A DNA stretch of 64,000 nucleotides from Bolinopsis microptera (Eukaryota; Ctenophora; Tentaculata; Lobata; Bolinopsidae). The notes beneath the pieces are model-generated. The model had not been told where the DNA came from and did not search any database. It saw only the letters and a program-made list of their open reading frames with translations. The number at the start of each line of letters is the position of its first letter. Within the stretch, counting starts at the first letter, position 1. The translations under genes were made by a program, and so were the position numbers. Below, piece after piece: positions 1 to 11,489 of this stretch. The DNA lies in assembly GCF_026151205.1 (NCBI RefSeq), contig NC_087073.1, positions 18,256,837-18,320,836 of the forward strand, given 5' to 3'.

Positions 1-1381
1 TCCGTTGCAAGATTCTAGATGGAATAACTTTTTGAAGTAATATCCAGCATTATGGTTCAAAGTTTCCACAAATTTTGAATTAACAGAATGATTCAGAAAA
101 GTCATTTTATGTGGAACACTGGAAAGTTTATGGTTTTGCAAAGGGTGGACATCTTTTTAAATTTATTACTTTAATTTTTTGAATGTAATTATGTACTTAT
201 TTGATTTTAATTTACTGAAGTTTTATGAAACAAACTGGTTTATTGAATAAATTAAATTTCAGTCATAGAGTTATTAAAATCACGCCAGGAACCATTTGAA
301 TATTTCATCAATTGTCAGCTTCCACTCTTTTGAGTGGGCTGGTCATGATTTGATATTAATAACTGGCCACTTATTCGTATATCTTAGCAAATTATAACCG
401 AAATAAAAAAGCTAAGTTAAGTCGCCAGTCAAGCTGCTCAAAATAATAGGTAATCATAGCTAGACTTGTGGGGGGTTTAAGAAACGGTTTTGATCGTGAA
501 TCGTGATCAATTTTTAAAAATTAATAAAAAACTTATCTATATCTGGTGTTGCTTTTGGGCTATCATAACCGTTAATTATGCCATAAGATTATCTGTTCAA
601 AACATATACAAGTATTTCCCCAAACTAGACACCGAATGAGAATTTTAAGTCCTCCGATAAATCTTCATCAATGGTATAGATATTGGAACCGGGCGTTAAA
701 GCTGGACACTATAATGATCTGATTCTGAAATTACCTTATTTTCCATAATATTATATTTTCCCCTATAACATGTACAAACCATCTTTGATGTCTGGGACTT
801 GATACGAGGTTTATTGCAATAAATAACATGTCTAGCATTTATTTATTTGCTATTATTTCAGCCATATAAATTTATAAAGACCATTTTATTAGGCAGGAGA
901 TGGTGAGGAGGATGAGTTACAGTTACCACTTACCACGATAAGCTTCCAGACAACTGCTCAAAGATATTATTAATGGGTGTCAGAGCAACTGTCAGATTTA
1001 CGGATTGTTAACTCAACGGACCAACAACGTAAGTGACCAGTGTTTGTCTCCGTCATTTTTCTTTGACAGATAAATATTCTTTGATAAAATACATTCTTTA
1101 TCAACTTAATAAATTGATTCAGTAGAAGATACTTTTGCTCGAGTGATTATGTTCCATTTTTTCAACAGGTCCTGTCCTCAGATTTAATATGTTTCATTAT
1201 ATATTTTTTTCTTCATTAAACTTTATTCTATATAATTACATTCTTTTTCATCAAATCGTCGATAGAAAAGTTAATAAACCAATCATATAGTGACCTGAAA
1301 TGAATTGAATTCTATGGAATAACTAAATTTTCCTTCGGAACTCTCACAGTTATTGTAGAAGTACTCTCACTGGGAAGGTGT
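1..1381. other. AT-rich stretch, no gene seen
   Basis: No open frame with family resemblance is visible on either strand. A segment at 861-1028 is bracketed by acceptor-like and donor-like sequences but has stops in all three frames, so it is not called as an exon. Confidence 0.5.
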
Positions 1382-1388
1382 GTTCAAA

Positions 1389-1431
<43 letters not shown>

Positions 1432-1812
1432 AATGACTACTTTTGGGGACTTGGGGAATTACGTCAATTCCCCATGATTTTTAGTCCCCAAAAGTCTCCA
1501 TTAGTCCCCATTTAGATTTCAAAAAATCTGGCTTCTCCAGACCAGATCGTAAACTTCTCAAGACTGAAGTCTAGAATATTTATAAATGGTCACTGGACAT
1601 TCCTGACTTCTTGGGAGCTACTTGAGGGCTGTTACAGTACCTCAGGTTATTAAACTAACTTGAAAACCATAAATAACTGTCAAAAATTCTGGGGACTTAT
1701 GGGGACAAATGGTGAATTACGTCAACGAGTTGACCTCTATATACTAGTCCCCACGATTTTTAGTCCCCATTAGTCCCCAAAAGTCTCCATTGGTAGTAAT
1801 TACCCCCCCCCC

Positions 1813-1846
<34 letters not shown>
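1389..1846. mobile_element. Non-autonomous DNA element with poly-G and poly-C ends
   Basis: The left end is an uninterrupted G run (to 1430) and the right end a C run (1803-1846, broken by one A). Just inside them are inverted motifs, GGTAATGACTAC on the left and the complement of GTAGTAATTACC on the right, followed by several copies of a TTAGTCCCCA-like word. The octamer GTTCAAAG lies immediately outside both ends (1382-1389 and 1847-1854), which is a perfect 8-bp target-site duplication. Eight-bp duplications are typical of hAT-type transposition; there is no coding capacity. The family is not one I recognise, and the homopolymer length may have been changed by slippage. Confidence 0.75.
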
Positions 1847-1847
<1 letters not shown>

Positions 1848-1861
1848 TTCAAAGTAGGACC

Positions 1862-2110
1862 CCTAAATTAAATTAGATACGAAATCTTTTACTGGATAAG
1901 GAGATTTTTTTGTATTGGATATAGTATATTCATCATTAAAATGACAAAAGTGAAGGTGGGTCGTCCACCTTCTCGATAACATCATTTAAATCTGAGTGCA
2001 TTTCTGACGCACTATTATTTGAGGTCGATTGGCCAACATATATCACATGTGCATTGTTCATATTAATAGCTCCGAGCTAATTACAAATAGTGATCGTGGC
2101 TCGTCAACGC
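1862..2110. repeat. Dispersed repeat, left copy
   Basis: This stretch recurs in the same orientation at about 5660-5990, on the far side of the long-TIR element. The shared landmarks are AGGAGA..TTTTTTGTATTGGATAT, TCTGAGTGCATTTCTGACG and TTTGAGGTCGATTGG. The right copy has about 80 extra bases in its middle. No coding potential is seen. Confidence 0.6.
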
Positions 2111-3222
2111 CTGTATGCTAAGTGTTCGCTCCAACTACAAAAACAGTGAACTTAGTAATACTCCAGTAGCAGGGAATAGTTGAGTGTGCACTTCGATGTA
2201 TACGATTTCTGACAACACAGGCTTGTTTGTTAGATCATTCTTAACCAAAATCGTTTAGGTACGCAATTTGTGTCGCTAGACATAACCCTACAGGGCAAAT
2301 TTTCTAAATTACCCTCAGTCGCGTATACGGGATTTTTGTATTTCAGCTCCTGAAGGTCATAGAGACTTCAATTTTAGCTTAAAATTACCGCAATGGCCAT
2401 ATTTATATACAAGTTATGAAGCAACATAAGGTCTCCAGTGCTTTGTTTTATAGATATTGACAAAAAACTGTTTTTTGTCTCAGCGAACCAAAAATGGGAC
2501 TGAATTTTGATAACTTGAACTAGGAAAATCGTAGAGACTTGAATTTTAGCTTAAAATGAGCGCAAACATCACATTTATATACAACTTATAAAGCAATATA
2601 AGCCCTTTAATGCTTATTTGTTAAGATATTGACAAAAATCGGTCATTTTGGCTACACGCGTGAGGAAAAATACCAAATTGGGCAACAACTTTGGTCTTTT
2701 TTTGACCAGTTTTGTGCTCAAGTTATTAAAATGTGCTTTGATGTTGTAGATCGGGTGTTTTCTTCCAATATGGGTTTCGGTATAAATCTGGAAGCACCCG
2801 GTTCATGGGTGATAGGGGTTAAAAACCCTAAAATGTCAGGTGATGGGCGAGACAATTGTCTGAATTTGGTTATAAAAACACTTGCACTCTTTGCTAGGGT
2901 TTGCTTTTTTCTGCTACATCGATCCGATTTCTAACTACTAATCATCCGCGTCTAGATCATTCTCTTTTAGATGCATGATTTCTATAAGGTACATCCGGCA
3001 TGATGTAAAGTCTATATAATCAAAGCATTTTAATGTGGTCTTAACAAGTTGCAAGATATTCAAGTTCACTAATAAAACAAAGATTGTAGGTTATAATCCT
3101 TCTTTTAGTTTTACATATTGAGTAATTTTGGCTACACAGGTAAGATACCAAATTGGTTTACCAAACTAAGATTGTAGGTTATCTATTATTCTTTACATGA
3201 TTATTGACACAACTTCATTATA

Positions 3223-3640
3223 GTCTTATCTTATCTTATCTTATGAGGATTCGTTGCGACGCAACAAGGCCATCGAATGAGTCGACCACCTTTGTTATTT
3301 TACTTCGGCATTACCTGCATTACAATGTAAACCAGCACTTTCAAGGAAGAGCTTTACAAGAAGCCGAAGGATCGTTCCTAAGGCCAGCAACGGTTAAGGC
3401 ACTATGCCACACTTTCTTCGCCCGAGGCTTCGCTGTGTTGATCAAGCACAGCTCCTCATTTAACCCTCACACCCGATTTCTCGAGCATTCGGCTGAGTGA
3501 ACCGTGGGGCTACATAGACCACTCGGGATCCTTAGCAGAGCGTCAACGACGCTCACCCCACGACTAGGCAGGCAGTGGGATTCGAACTCGCAATCTTACG
3601 ATTGCGAATCCGATGATCAACCAACTACGCTACCTGGCCG
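3223..3640 (-). mobile_element. tRNA-derived SINE
   Basis: Read on the minus strand, the head at 3640-3566 has a Pol III A box (complement of 3621-3632, TAGCGTAGTTGG) and B box (complement of 3577-3587, GTTCGAATCCC) at tRNA-like spacing. A ~320-bp body follows, and the element ends in a short (ATAAG)n tail (complement of 3225-3245). Head, body and short tandem tail are the standard SINE layout. It sits in the unique centre of the long-TIR element. The small frame at 3204-3500 lies within this SINE and is not a gene. Confidence 0.7.
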
Positions 3641-3650
3641 TTAAAATAAT

Positions 3651-3722
3651 TTCCGACGCCGGGAATCGAACCCGGGTCTTGTGGGTGAGAGCCACAGATG
3701 CTAGCCCCTACAGTCAAACCTG
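3651..3722 (-). pseudogene. tRNA-Glu(CTC) relic with broken acceptor stem
   Basis: On the minus strand the D loop, an anticodon arm with loop CTCTCAC (anticodon CTC), a consensus T arm (GGGTTCGATTCCC) and a 3' acceptor strand CGTCGGAA are all readable in order. The matching 5' acceptor strand is missing; the bases in its place cannot pair. I therefore call a pseudogene or a second tRNA-derived repeat head, lying next to the SINE head. Confidence 0.65.
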
Positions 3723-5504
3723 TATTATTTTAAATATTTAATATTTATCCACACTCTCCATAAGAATATTATTGGGAGTCATTTTTGTGGTTAAAATTCG
3801 ATTAAATCAGTATTTCCAAGCAAAAAACTGTCCCAAATTTCTCCTCCGAATATGGTCCACTAGTTCGAAATTTTAGCACTTATGAACGTTATTGTTAGTC
3901 ATTACATTAGTGTAATACCACTGAGACCAGATGTAGTGATCTATTCAGATAAAGCGAAGAAGGTGCATCTGAATGAGGAGAACTTTGCTGATCAAGATAA
4001 AAGAATATGAAGAGATATCAGCAGCTGACAGAAGAGATTGCAAGCTCCAGACAGTAGCAGTTCGAGTTCGAGGCATTCACAACTGCAGCCTCCAAACCTT
4101 TAAGAACCACTGCACCTTGAACGTAAACACTAAAGAGAAAAAAGCCTGCATGAAGATCGCTGAAATTAGCATGAGGGCATCATACACCATCTATCTGTCC
4201 AGAAACACCATTATATGGACAGATGATAGGGAGTTAGTCCAGAGGCTAGTAATTGCATAGTAGGAGCGTATAATGTTTGTAGAATGTAATTATTTTTACA
4301 AACTACCGTTCAAAACTTATAGATCAAGTGATTGCCTACTCACAATTATGTTACAACGTCGTGGGGTCAGTTGATATTGTTGCTAAAAATCAGGAGCAAG
4401 CGTCTTGAAACAGGATACCATGAATCTGTATAAGTTTTAAGTAGTTTCATTCTACGTTTAATATTATTATTGGGTCGTTTACGTTAAAGTTATATTCGGC
4501 CATTTTATAGCCTCCCCCTCAAAAAGCCCACAATTACTCAATATTATGTAAAAGGAGGATAACCTACAATCTTTGTTTTATATTAGTGAATTTGAATATC
4601 TTGCAACTTGTTAAGACCACATTAAAATGCTTTGATATAGACTTTACATCATGCCGGATGTACCTTTAAGAACTTATAGAAATCATGTATCTAAAAGAGA
4701 ATGATGTAGAGGGGGATGATTAGTAGTTAGAAATCGGATCGATGTAGCAGAAAAAAGCAAACCCTAGCAAAGAGTGCAAGTGTTTTTATAACCAAATTCA
4801 GACAATTGTCTCGCCCATCACCTGACATTTTAGGGTTTTTAACCCCTATCACCCATGAACCGGGTGCTTCCAGATTTATACCGAAACCCATATTGGAAGA
4901 AAACACCCGATCTACAACATCAAAGCACATTTTAATAACTTGAGCACAAAACTGGTCAAAAAAAGACCAAAGTTGTTGCCCAATTTGGTATTTTTCCTCA
5001 CGCGTGTAGCCAAAATGACCGATTTTTGTCAATATCTTAACAAATAAGCATTAAAGGGCTTATATTGCTTTATAAGTTGTACATAAATGTGATGTTTGCG
5101 CTCATTTTAAGCTAAAATTCAAGTCTCTACGATTTTCCTAGTTCAAGTTATCAAAATTCAGTCCCATTTTTGGTTCGCTGAGACAAAAAACAGTTTTTTG
5201 TCAATATCTATAAAACAAAGCACTGGAGACCTTATGTTGCTTCATAACTTGTATATAAATATGGCTATTGCGGTAATTTTAAGCTAAAATTGAAGTCTCT
5301 ATGACCTTCAGGAGCTGAAATACAAAAATCCCGTATACGCGACTGAGGGTAATTTAGAAAATTTGCCCTGTAGGGTTATGTCTAGCGACACAAATTGCGT
5401 ACCTAAACGATTTTGGTTAAGAATGATCTAACAAACAAGCCTGTGTTGTCAGAAATCGTATACATCGAAGTGCACACTCAACTATTCCCTGCTACTAGAG
5501 TATA

Positions 5505-6284
5505 AGGACCGAGCTTATCTTCTCTGTATAACTGTATGGTCCTCTTCATTTGAGATCGGTTAAAATCTCACTGGTTGCTCGACCCGATAAAGATTGTGGA
5601 AATATTATTTTAGGTTAATAAATATTCAATAAGATGTCCTGATCCTAGCAACATCAAAAAATGAAAGTACGAAATATTTTACGGGATAGATAAGGAGACT
5701 TTTTTGTATTGGATATTATACATTTATCCATCCTTATAGTGATTGAAAAGCTGAAAAACCTGTTTTGTAAGAATTGGTGGTAAAATTGACCGAGGAGATG
5801 GCCCTTGAAAGGATTTGTTTTAAAATTTAATAAAGGTAAAGGTGGGCCTTCCATCCTCTCGATAAAACCATTTCAGTCTGAGTGCATTTCTGACGGACTA
5901 TTTTTTGAGGTCGATTGGGCAAGATATATCACACATGCAGATTGATGGCTCATGGAAGGATTACAAATTGCGATCGTGGATATATGATGCTGTTTGATTG
6001 TTTGTTTATAATCCCCAATCTCGTATCGGGAAAAGCCCGGAAACGCAAGGGTTGACTTTAAATACGGGTTTTACCTGCAAGGGAATTCAATGAATACTAT
6101 TCATTGTATTAAGCATTTAGAGTTCTGTAAAACTGCAGTTAAAATTGTGCTAGAACATGCTTCAAATTTTTAATTTGTCCCGAATTGTTGCACTATTTAT
6201 TGGAATGTTACAAACAGAGTGATGTATTCACTATATCCTAGATAATAGATATGACTTACTTACTAAAGTCGATGATATTAAATA
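5505..6284. other. Repeat-rich gap, no gene
   Basis: It contains the right copy of the dispersed repeat described at 1862-2110 (about 5660-5990) and nothing else that I recognise. The 66-codon minus-strand frame at 5654-5854 falls inside the repeat. Confidence 0.5.
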
Positions 6285-6737
6285 CAGGGTGGGCCAAAAG
6301 TCAGTGTGCAAACGTTGGCCTTAATAGCTCAGTCACTGAGTGCCCAATTGAAATACTTCCTTCTGGTACGACTTAGCACCACCACTGGTTCGAGGAATTT
6401 GTCAACTCGAAAAATATTCGCGTTAATTTTTTTCAAATGGAGGTTCATTTTCACATTTATTTGATAGTTTGGATAGTCGGATCAAGCTAAATGTTATTGA
6501 ATTGTGTTTGGCCATTCGAATTACGTTTGTCCTGAAAGAATTAGAACTGTAGCTTCTCAGATGACCGAGATATGAAGCATAACGAGTTTATTCATTACGT
6601 GTGATCAGGTGATTGGTTTACCTAATCACGTGATAAGGTGACCCCGTTAACTACCCCGTTAAACATTATGGGAATTATAGACAGTTTTTGGGTTTTTCCA
6701 AATAGTTTCTGATTATTCTGATTTGCGACAAATGATA

Positions 6738-6800
6738 TTGCACTGTTAGGATAAACGACGTTTCAAAGTAACAACTTCTTATTCATGCTGACAAAATTGG
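6738..6800 (-). ncRNA. Hammerhead-ribozyme-like core beside PLE fragment
   Basis: On the minus strand, downstream of the GIY-YIG frame, the sequence has a CAGCATGA element, then about 22 nt, then GAAACGTCG. PLE terminal repeats are known to carry hammerhead motifs of the form CTGATGA..GAAAC. The first box here is altered, so this may be a dead relic. Confidence 0.35.
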
Positions 6801-7201
6801 TAAATACGTGAGAAAAATGTCTCATAAAATTTATTAATCAAAAATGGCTAAACGACAACAAATTGTTCAAATACTCGACTAAAAATAGAATCAAAATCTA
6901 TATATATACAACACTACTCGATCTGCTATTCAATAAACTTAAAACATCCACTAAACAGCAAGTACGTGATTGTGATCGTGTGATGGAATGACATGTACAG
7001 TGATAACAGATGATTTAAGATGTAAGTGATAACAGATGATAAGGTAAAAGATACAATACATGTAAGATGGTGTATACACAATGTGAGTGAAAATATAGTG
7101 AGTGGTTACTGATTGTGAGCGAGATGTGAAAAAACATTAAAACTTACTACTGCTAGAAAACTTAAACTGTATGCAATAAAAAGGGAATGAAACTAAAATA
7201 T

Positions 7202-8125
7202 CTAAAATTCTTCAGTACTAGCTATGATAAAACGTTTAATAGTATCCAGTTCTTCTCTCTTGTTAATTGTAGGGTTCAGATTAATAATAAACATCGCTTC
7301 AAAAATCTTTCTTCTGACAGTATTGGGTTCAATTCTTAAAATATCTACTTCTAAACTGGGATTTAACCCCTCATGACAGCTCGAATAATGTATGGCAAAA
7401 GCTTGACTAACATTAGAAGGGGTAGCAGGGTAGGTAGCGTAACGTAAGTGTTCTCCTACACGAGCATGTACTTTCCTACTGGTTTCTCCAACGTAAAGCT
7501 GGTCACATAATTTACACTTAATCTTATATACAACATTCTTCACTTCACAATCTTTATTACAAACTATCAAAGGACAAATTTTACATGAATTAATACTGCA
7601 CACACGTTTATCATACGGTCTGTTACTACATAAAATATTTCTCAATTTCGAAGTAGGTTTAAAGTTTACTTTAATAGGTAAATTGTTCTGCTTTACATAA
7701 TTTCTAATCTTATTGCTAGTACTGTCCGAAATAAAATCTAAATTAAGAACTGTCCTGGAATCATCCTCAACACTCTGACGCCTGTTAGAATTACTACTGT
7801 TACAATAACGTCTTGGGTTCTGGTAACCGTTTTTCTGTAATAGATCATCAAGGAGTCTGAGAGAGTGCTCCTTTTCCGCTGGACCAGATGAGATACGGCA
7901 AGCCTCGCTATATAGGTTCTTCACTGTATTAATCTTAACAGACTCAGGATGGCAAGAGTTGTTGTGCAGGGTAATATCCTTTTGTTGCGGCTTGCGGTAC
8001 AATCTGCTGGTTAATTTACCGTTTGGCTCGATCCGGACCTCAGTGTTCAGGAAGGGGATAAAATCGTCCTGTTGTTCTGGAAAGTCGACCTCCCACTTCA
8101 ACTTTTTGTCCGGATCTTGGTCTGA
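7202..8125 (-). pseudogene. Penelope-like element fragment: RT C-terminus and GIY-YIG endonuclease
   Basis: An open frame of about 300 codons covers the end of a PLE ORF. It begins with the last reverse-transcriptase blocks (FLNTEVRIEPNGKLTSRLYRK, then an ITLHNNSCHP block). A linker with paired cysteines follows (CSINSCKICPLIVCNKDC), then a GIY-YIG nuclease core (VVYKIKC..LYVGET..R..EH). PLEs pair exactly this RT with a C-terminal GIY-YIG domain. The catalytic RT motifs are missing: the frame remains open a short way past 8101 and then degenerates, so the copy is 5'-truncated. There is no convincing ATG at the left edge. It lies inside the mariner-like element. Confidence 0.85.
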
Positions 8126-8520
8126 AATCTGTTATGGGAATTGTTAAAGGTGCCCAATTAAGGTGTCGTGTCACGGTGTCACATAATCACCCAGTCAATT
8201 TTGTTAACGAGATACACAAAATGCTTAATAACTTCGTCATTTCTAATCCGTTTTGCCTCATGTTTTCAGATCATATGCAACATTTGATAATCTACCGTCT
8301 CTGACAAAAATTAGGCGTTCAGCATGTTCAGAGAGAACAATATAGGTGTTTTAATATTGAATGGGCGTGGTCTAAAATATTCGAATTTTCAAATTTTGAC
8401 GACGGAATCCTCGAACCAGTAAGTACAGTATGCCATCTGCAAAGCAACAGCTCTCAAATATAAAACACGGCGGAGGTATAAGACCCAACGTTTGCACACT
8501 GACTTTTGGCCCACCCTGTA

Positions 8521-11316
8521 GTAATGTTTAAAGTGGCGAATCTTTGTGATCTGCGTATTAAAGTGAAAACGTCCCTACAATGAATATAGAAGAGGGAGAG
8601 AAGGTAGGAGACAGATACGAGATTAGAAATTAAGTATTCAGAATAATATTTTGATTGGCTAATGCAGCTTCTAGGAAAGCAATCAAAATTATAATTAAAA
8701 TAACAATGTGGTCGTGAAAGACATTTAAATTTATAATTAAAAATTGCAGTAAGAAACTTGTCTTTAGCTCAGAAAAATAATTGGGGCCGTATCTTGCACT
8801 GTTTTCAAGATTTTTAACGGAAATAGCACCGTACAAATAACTAATATTACATCTTTGCTAGTTAGTTGTTGTTGATGTACCTACGCCCTGGGTACGACCT
8901 GCTGGATATCCGGCCGGGTAGCTTGCTGAATTTTATTTGTGGGATTTCCAATAAGGTCCGCGTGGGGTGGAATTTGGCTGGTGGTCTAAAAATAATACAT
9001 TCAGTGTAGACTATAAGCCACCAATAAGGTAATGACAGAGCTTGGTGGATAAAAATACCAGATCTCCTCAGTCCTAAGTCCTCATACTTCTTAGAAAGGC
9101 GCTCCCTTCGCGTGTGACGTGATTCCTACTGGATCCATGGAGTTTTGGTAATTACAATGTTAATTTTTTATAGTGTGCTACTGATACTCAGCCGTTTCTT
9201 TGAGTATCTGCGAGAAAATCTTTCTATTAGAGACTTTACGTTATCACAGTTAATTTTCCACTCGATTACTTCACTGATATAATGCACAGCTGACAATTTT
9301 TATAACTTCATTACAACATGCCTAGAAGTGAGCATCAAGCTGAGCCGTAGACATAAAGCAGAGACCTTCAGTTCTTTCAGCAAAGGCAACGTGCCCACCC
9401 GAGTCCTCCAATCAGAGCTTCGGATTTGCTGGCACTCATTTGACCTTTCGTTGCGGGGATTAACAGACGAATCTTAGTGTTCAGCAATGACTTTCAAGCA
9501 ATTTCAGGAGTTCCAACTATCGACGGATGGCTTCACCTGTTCATATCAATTACTCCTGTAAAATAGGGGGGCGTTCATCCGCTACACAAGCGAATTTCTT
9601 TGATGCAATTAGTTCGACCACCCTCATCACTCGGGCCTATACAGGACCACAAGCTGGTGGCACTCCCACTTTCTCACGGGACTGTCACGTGACGCTTATC
9701 TTAAAGCTGCCAGCCTCCACAAACGGGCCACTTCTTATATATAACAAAGGGAACAGCCGTTAATAAGACCAGCACTGTTACTCTGTTATGATTGTTATGT
9801 TGGGGGACTTAGACGGTATCAGGTACAAGTTTACTGGCAATATAGTGGCCATCCGATAAAGCATTGCTATTGTAGCTACATCGTCTTTAACTCCATTTGC
9901 GGGCTGAAATTGTTATCAGCGAAAGGTCACTTTTCGGTCAATTTCGTTCAATTTTTTGTGATTTTATGCCGTTGCCGGAGAGATACAGTTTACATTATTG
10001 ATATGATTTTTTTATATAGCGTACAGTTGAACTGTTATCAACTTGGCCATTCAACTGGTTATTCAACTTGATGGCATCCCAATAACGTGCCAAATACAAT
10101 CACAAATTTAATTGCATACCCTACGTAAATCAAAATATCAGTTGTTGACAGTAGCTAAAAAAGTTATCAACACCAAGAAGAGGACAGGAAATTATCCTAA
10201 AACGGCAGGTTTTAGGATATGTAGCTACGATAGCAATTTTAGAATTTTGATTTAATCCCTAGATGATTTGTAATTAACGATGCAGGCAAAAGTGGCTGTT
10301 ATAATGCCATTATTCTAATATCTATATTTCTTCACCTCCGACGTTAATTGTAAGAAATCTGAATCCTAAATGAAAATTCTAAAAAATGCTATAACAGCTG
10401 CCTATCCTTTTTATAAAACTGTGCTAAAAATCGCGAGTTGTCAAATGTCAACTCCATTTGTGAGCTGTAACTGTTTCATCCGGAGGGTCACTTTTTGGTA
10501 AATTTTCAGTGTTTTTAGCGGTTGCCGGGGAGATTTCGTCAAGTTAAAAATATGTAGATGGCTGTACGTGGCAGTATCTGGAAGCTGTATTATCCGTACT
10601 TTTTAAAACATAATGCTATAAGGTTAACTAAACCGTCCGATTCCCTAATCGCTGGAAATTTAATAGGTAGGTCAATTTATGTAAGTTCGCTTTTTGCTTT
10701 TACATTTTTTACAATTTTAAGAACAAATCAAATAATAGGGGCTGCTTTCAACAACTTTCCAACGTAATTCAAATAGTTGTCTGGAGCATGCTGATTGAGA
10801 TGGCCATTTCCTAATTTGTCATTTACTACTGAAAATTGTTGCAATGTAACCTGTAAACCTGTAAACCTCGCACTGTGACAATTATATTGCTACGGCAGTC
10901 GGCACTATAAATTATGTTATTGTTATTATTTCATATTCATTACAATAGCCCTGTATATTCATGGACTACTTAGTACTTAATGCTACGGCACTATAAATTA
11001 TATTGCACCTGAGTCCTGACGATGTGAGCGGGATTGTTGCCAGGTGCAGGATAATCTTTTGATCCATTTAACTCATTATGGTGGTTTTAAAGGACGTGGT
11101 CAGGCAAAGATATATTAATCGATTTAACATCCCAACTTCAGGGTATATCAAAAAACTGTCTGATTGAGAATATATAGTGGTCTTCTCTTGATTATCAAAT
11201 GATTTTGTTGCATTTCGCTAAAGTTATATTAAATTTCTCGCGGCTAAAGTTGCCATTGACCATTGCAGGATATTTCTCTAAATCCTACCCGGAGTTTTTT
11301 CTCCGATGATATAGAA
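8521..11316. other. Intergenic, diverged repeats
   Basis: No convincing gene is seen. A ~105-bp segment (about 9886-9990, with the landmarks AACTCCATTTG and GGTTGCCGG-like) recurs in the same orientation at about 10440-10545. Two short direct copies of GCACTATAAATTAT occur near 10905 and 10990. The region around 9300-9760 is less AT-rich than its surroundings, but its open frames show no recognisable domain. Confidence 0.5.
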
Positions 11317-11457
11317 GGGGGGGGGGCTCATGTTTTTTTGTCCGTTTTTGTCCGTTTGGCAGCTATATTTTCAAAACGGACAAAAAATAAAGCGGACAAA
11401 AACGGACAAAAACGGACAAAAACGGACAAAAAATAACAAAAATTGAAATAACATTTA

Positions 11458-11489
<32 letters not shown>

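Larger units (their letters stand above)
2161..5500. mobile_element. DNA element with ~970-bp terminal inverted repeats
   Basis: The left arm (2161 to about 3130) is repeated in inverse orientation at about 4528-5500. The outer ~770 bp is almost identical, and the inner end is more diverged. The termini read CTC(C/T)AGTAGCAGGGAATAG and both ends abut TA, so a TA duplication is possible. An identical 101-codon frame lies in each arm (2629-2934 plus; 4727-5032 minus); it resembles no known protein and exists only because the arms are identical. The unique centre (3130-4528) contains a SINE and a tRNA relic but no transposase, so the copy is non-autonomous. Confidence 0.75.
6285..8518. mobile_element. 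Mariner/Tc1-like element with nested PLE fragment
   Basis: The ends are perfect inverted repeats of 34 bp beginning CAGGGTGGGCCAAAAGTCAG, followed by weaker inverted similarity that includes a shared ACTGGTTCGAGGA about 90 bp in. TA dinucleotides flank both ends (6283-6284 and 8519-8520). TIRs of the CAGGGTG..CCAAAAGTC type with TA duplication are characteristic of the IS630/Tc1/mariner group. No DDE transposase is seen; instead the element contains a PLE fragment. Confidence 0.75.

Noticed and set aside
861-1028. Exon-like segment between acceptor-like and donor-like sites
   Set aside because: It has stops in all frames; a UTR exon cannot be excluded but is not supported.
2629-5032. Two identical 101-codon genes in inverse orientation
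   Set aside because: They are the same stretch of the element's inverted arms, with no domain and no independent evidence of coding.
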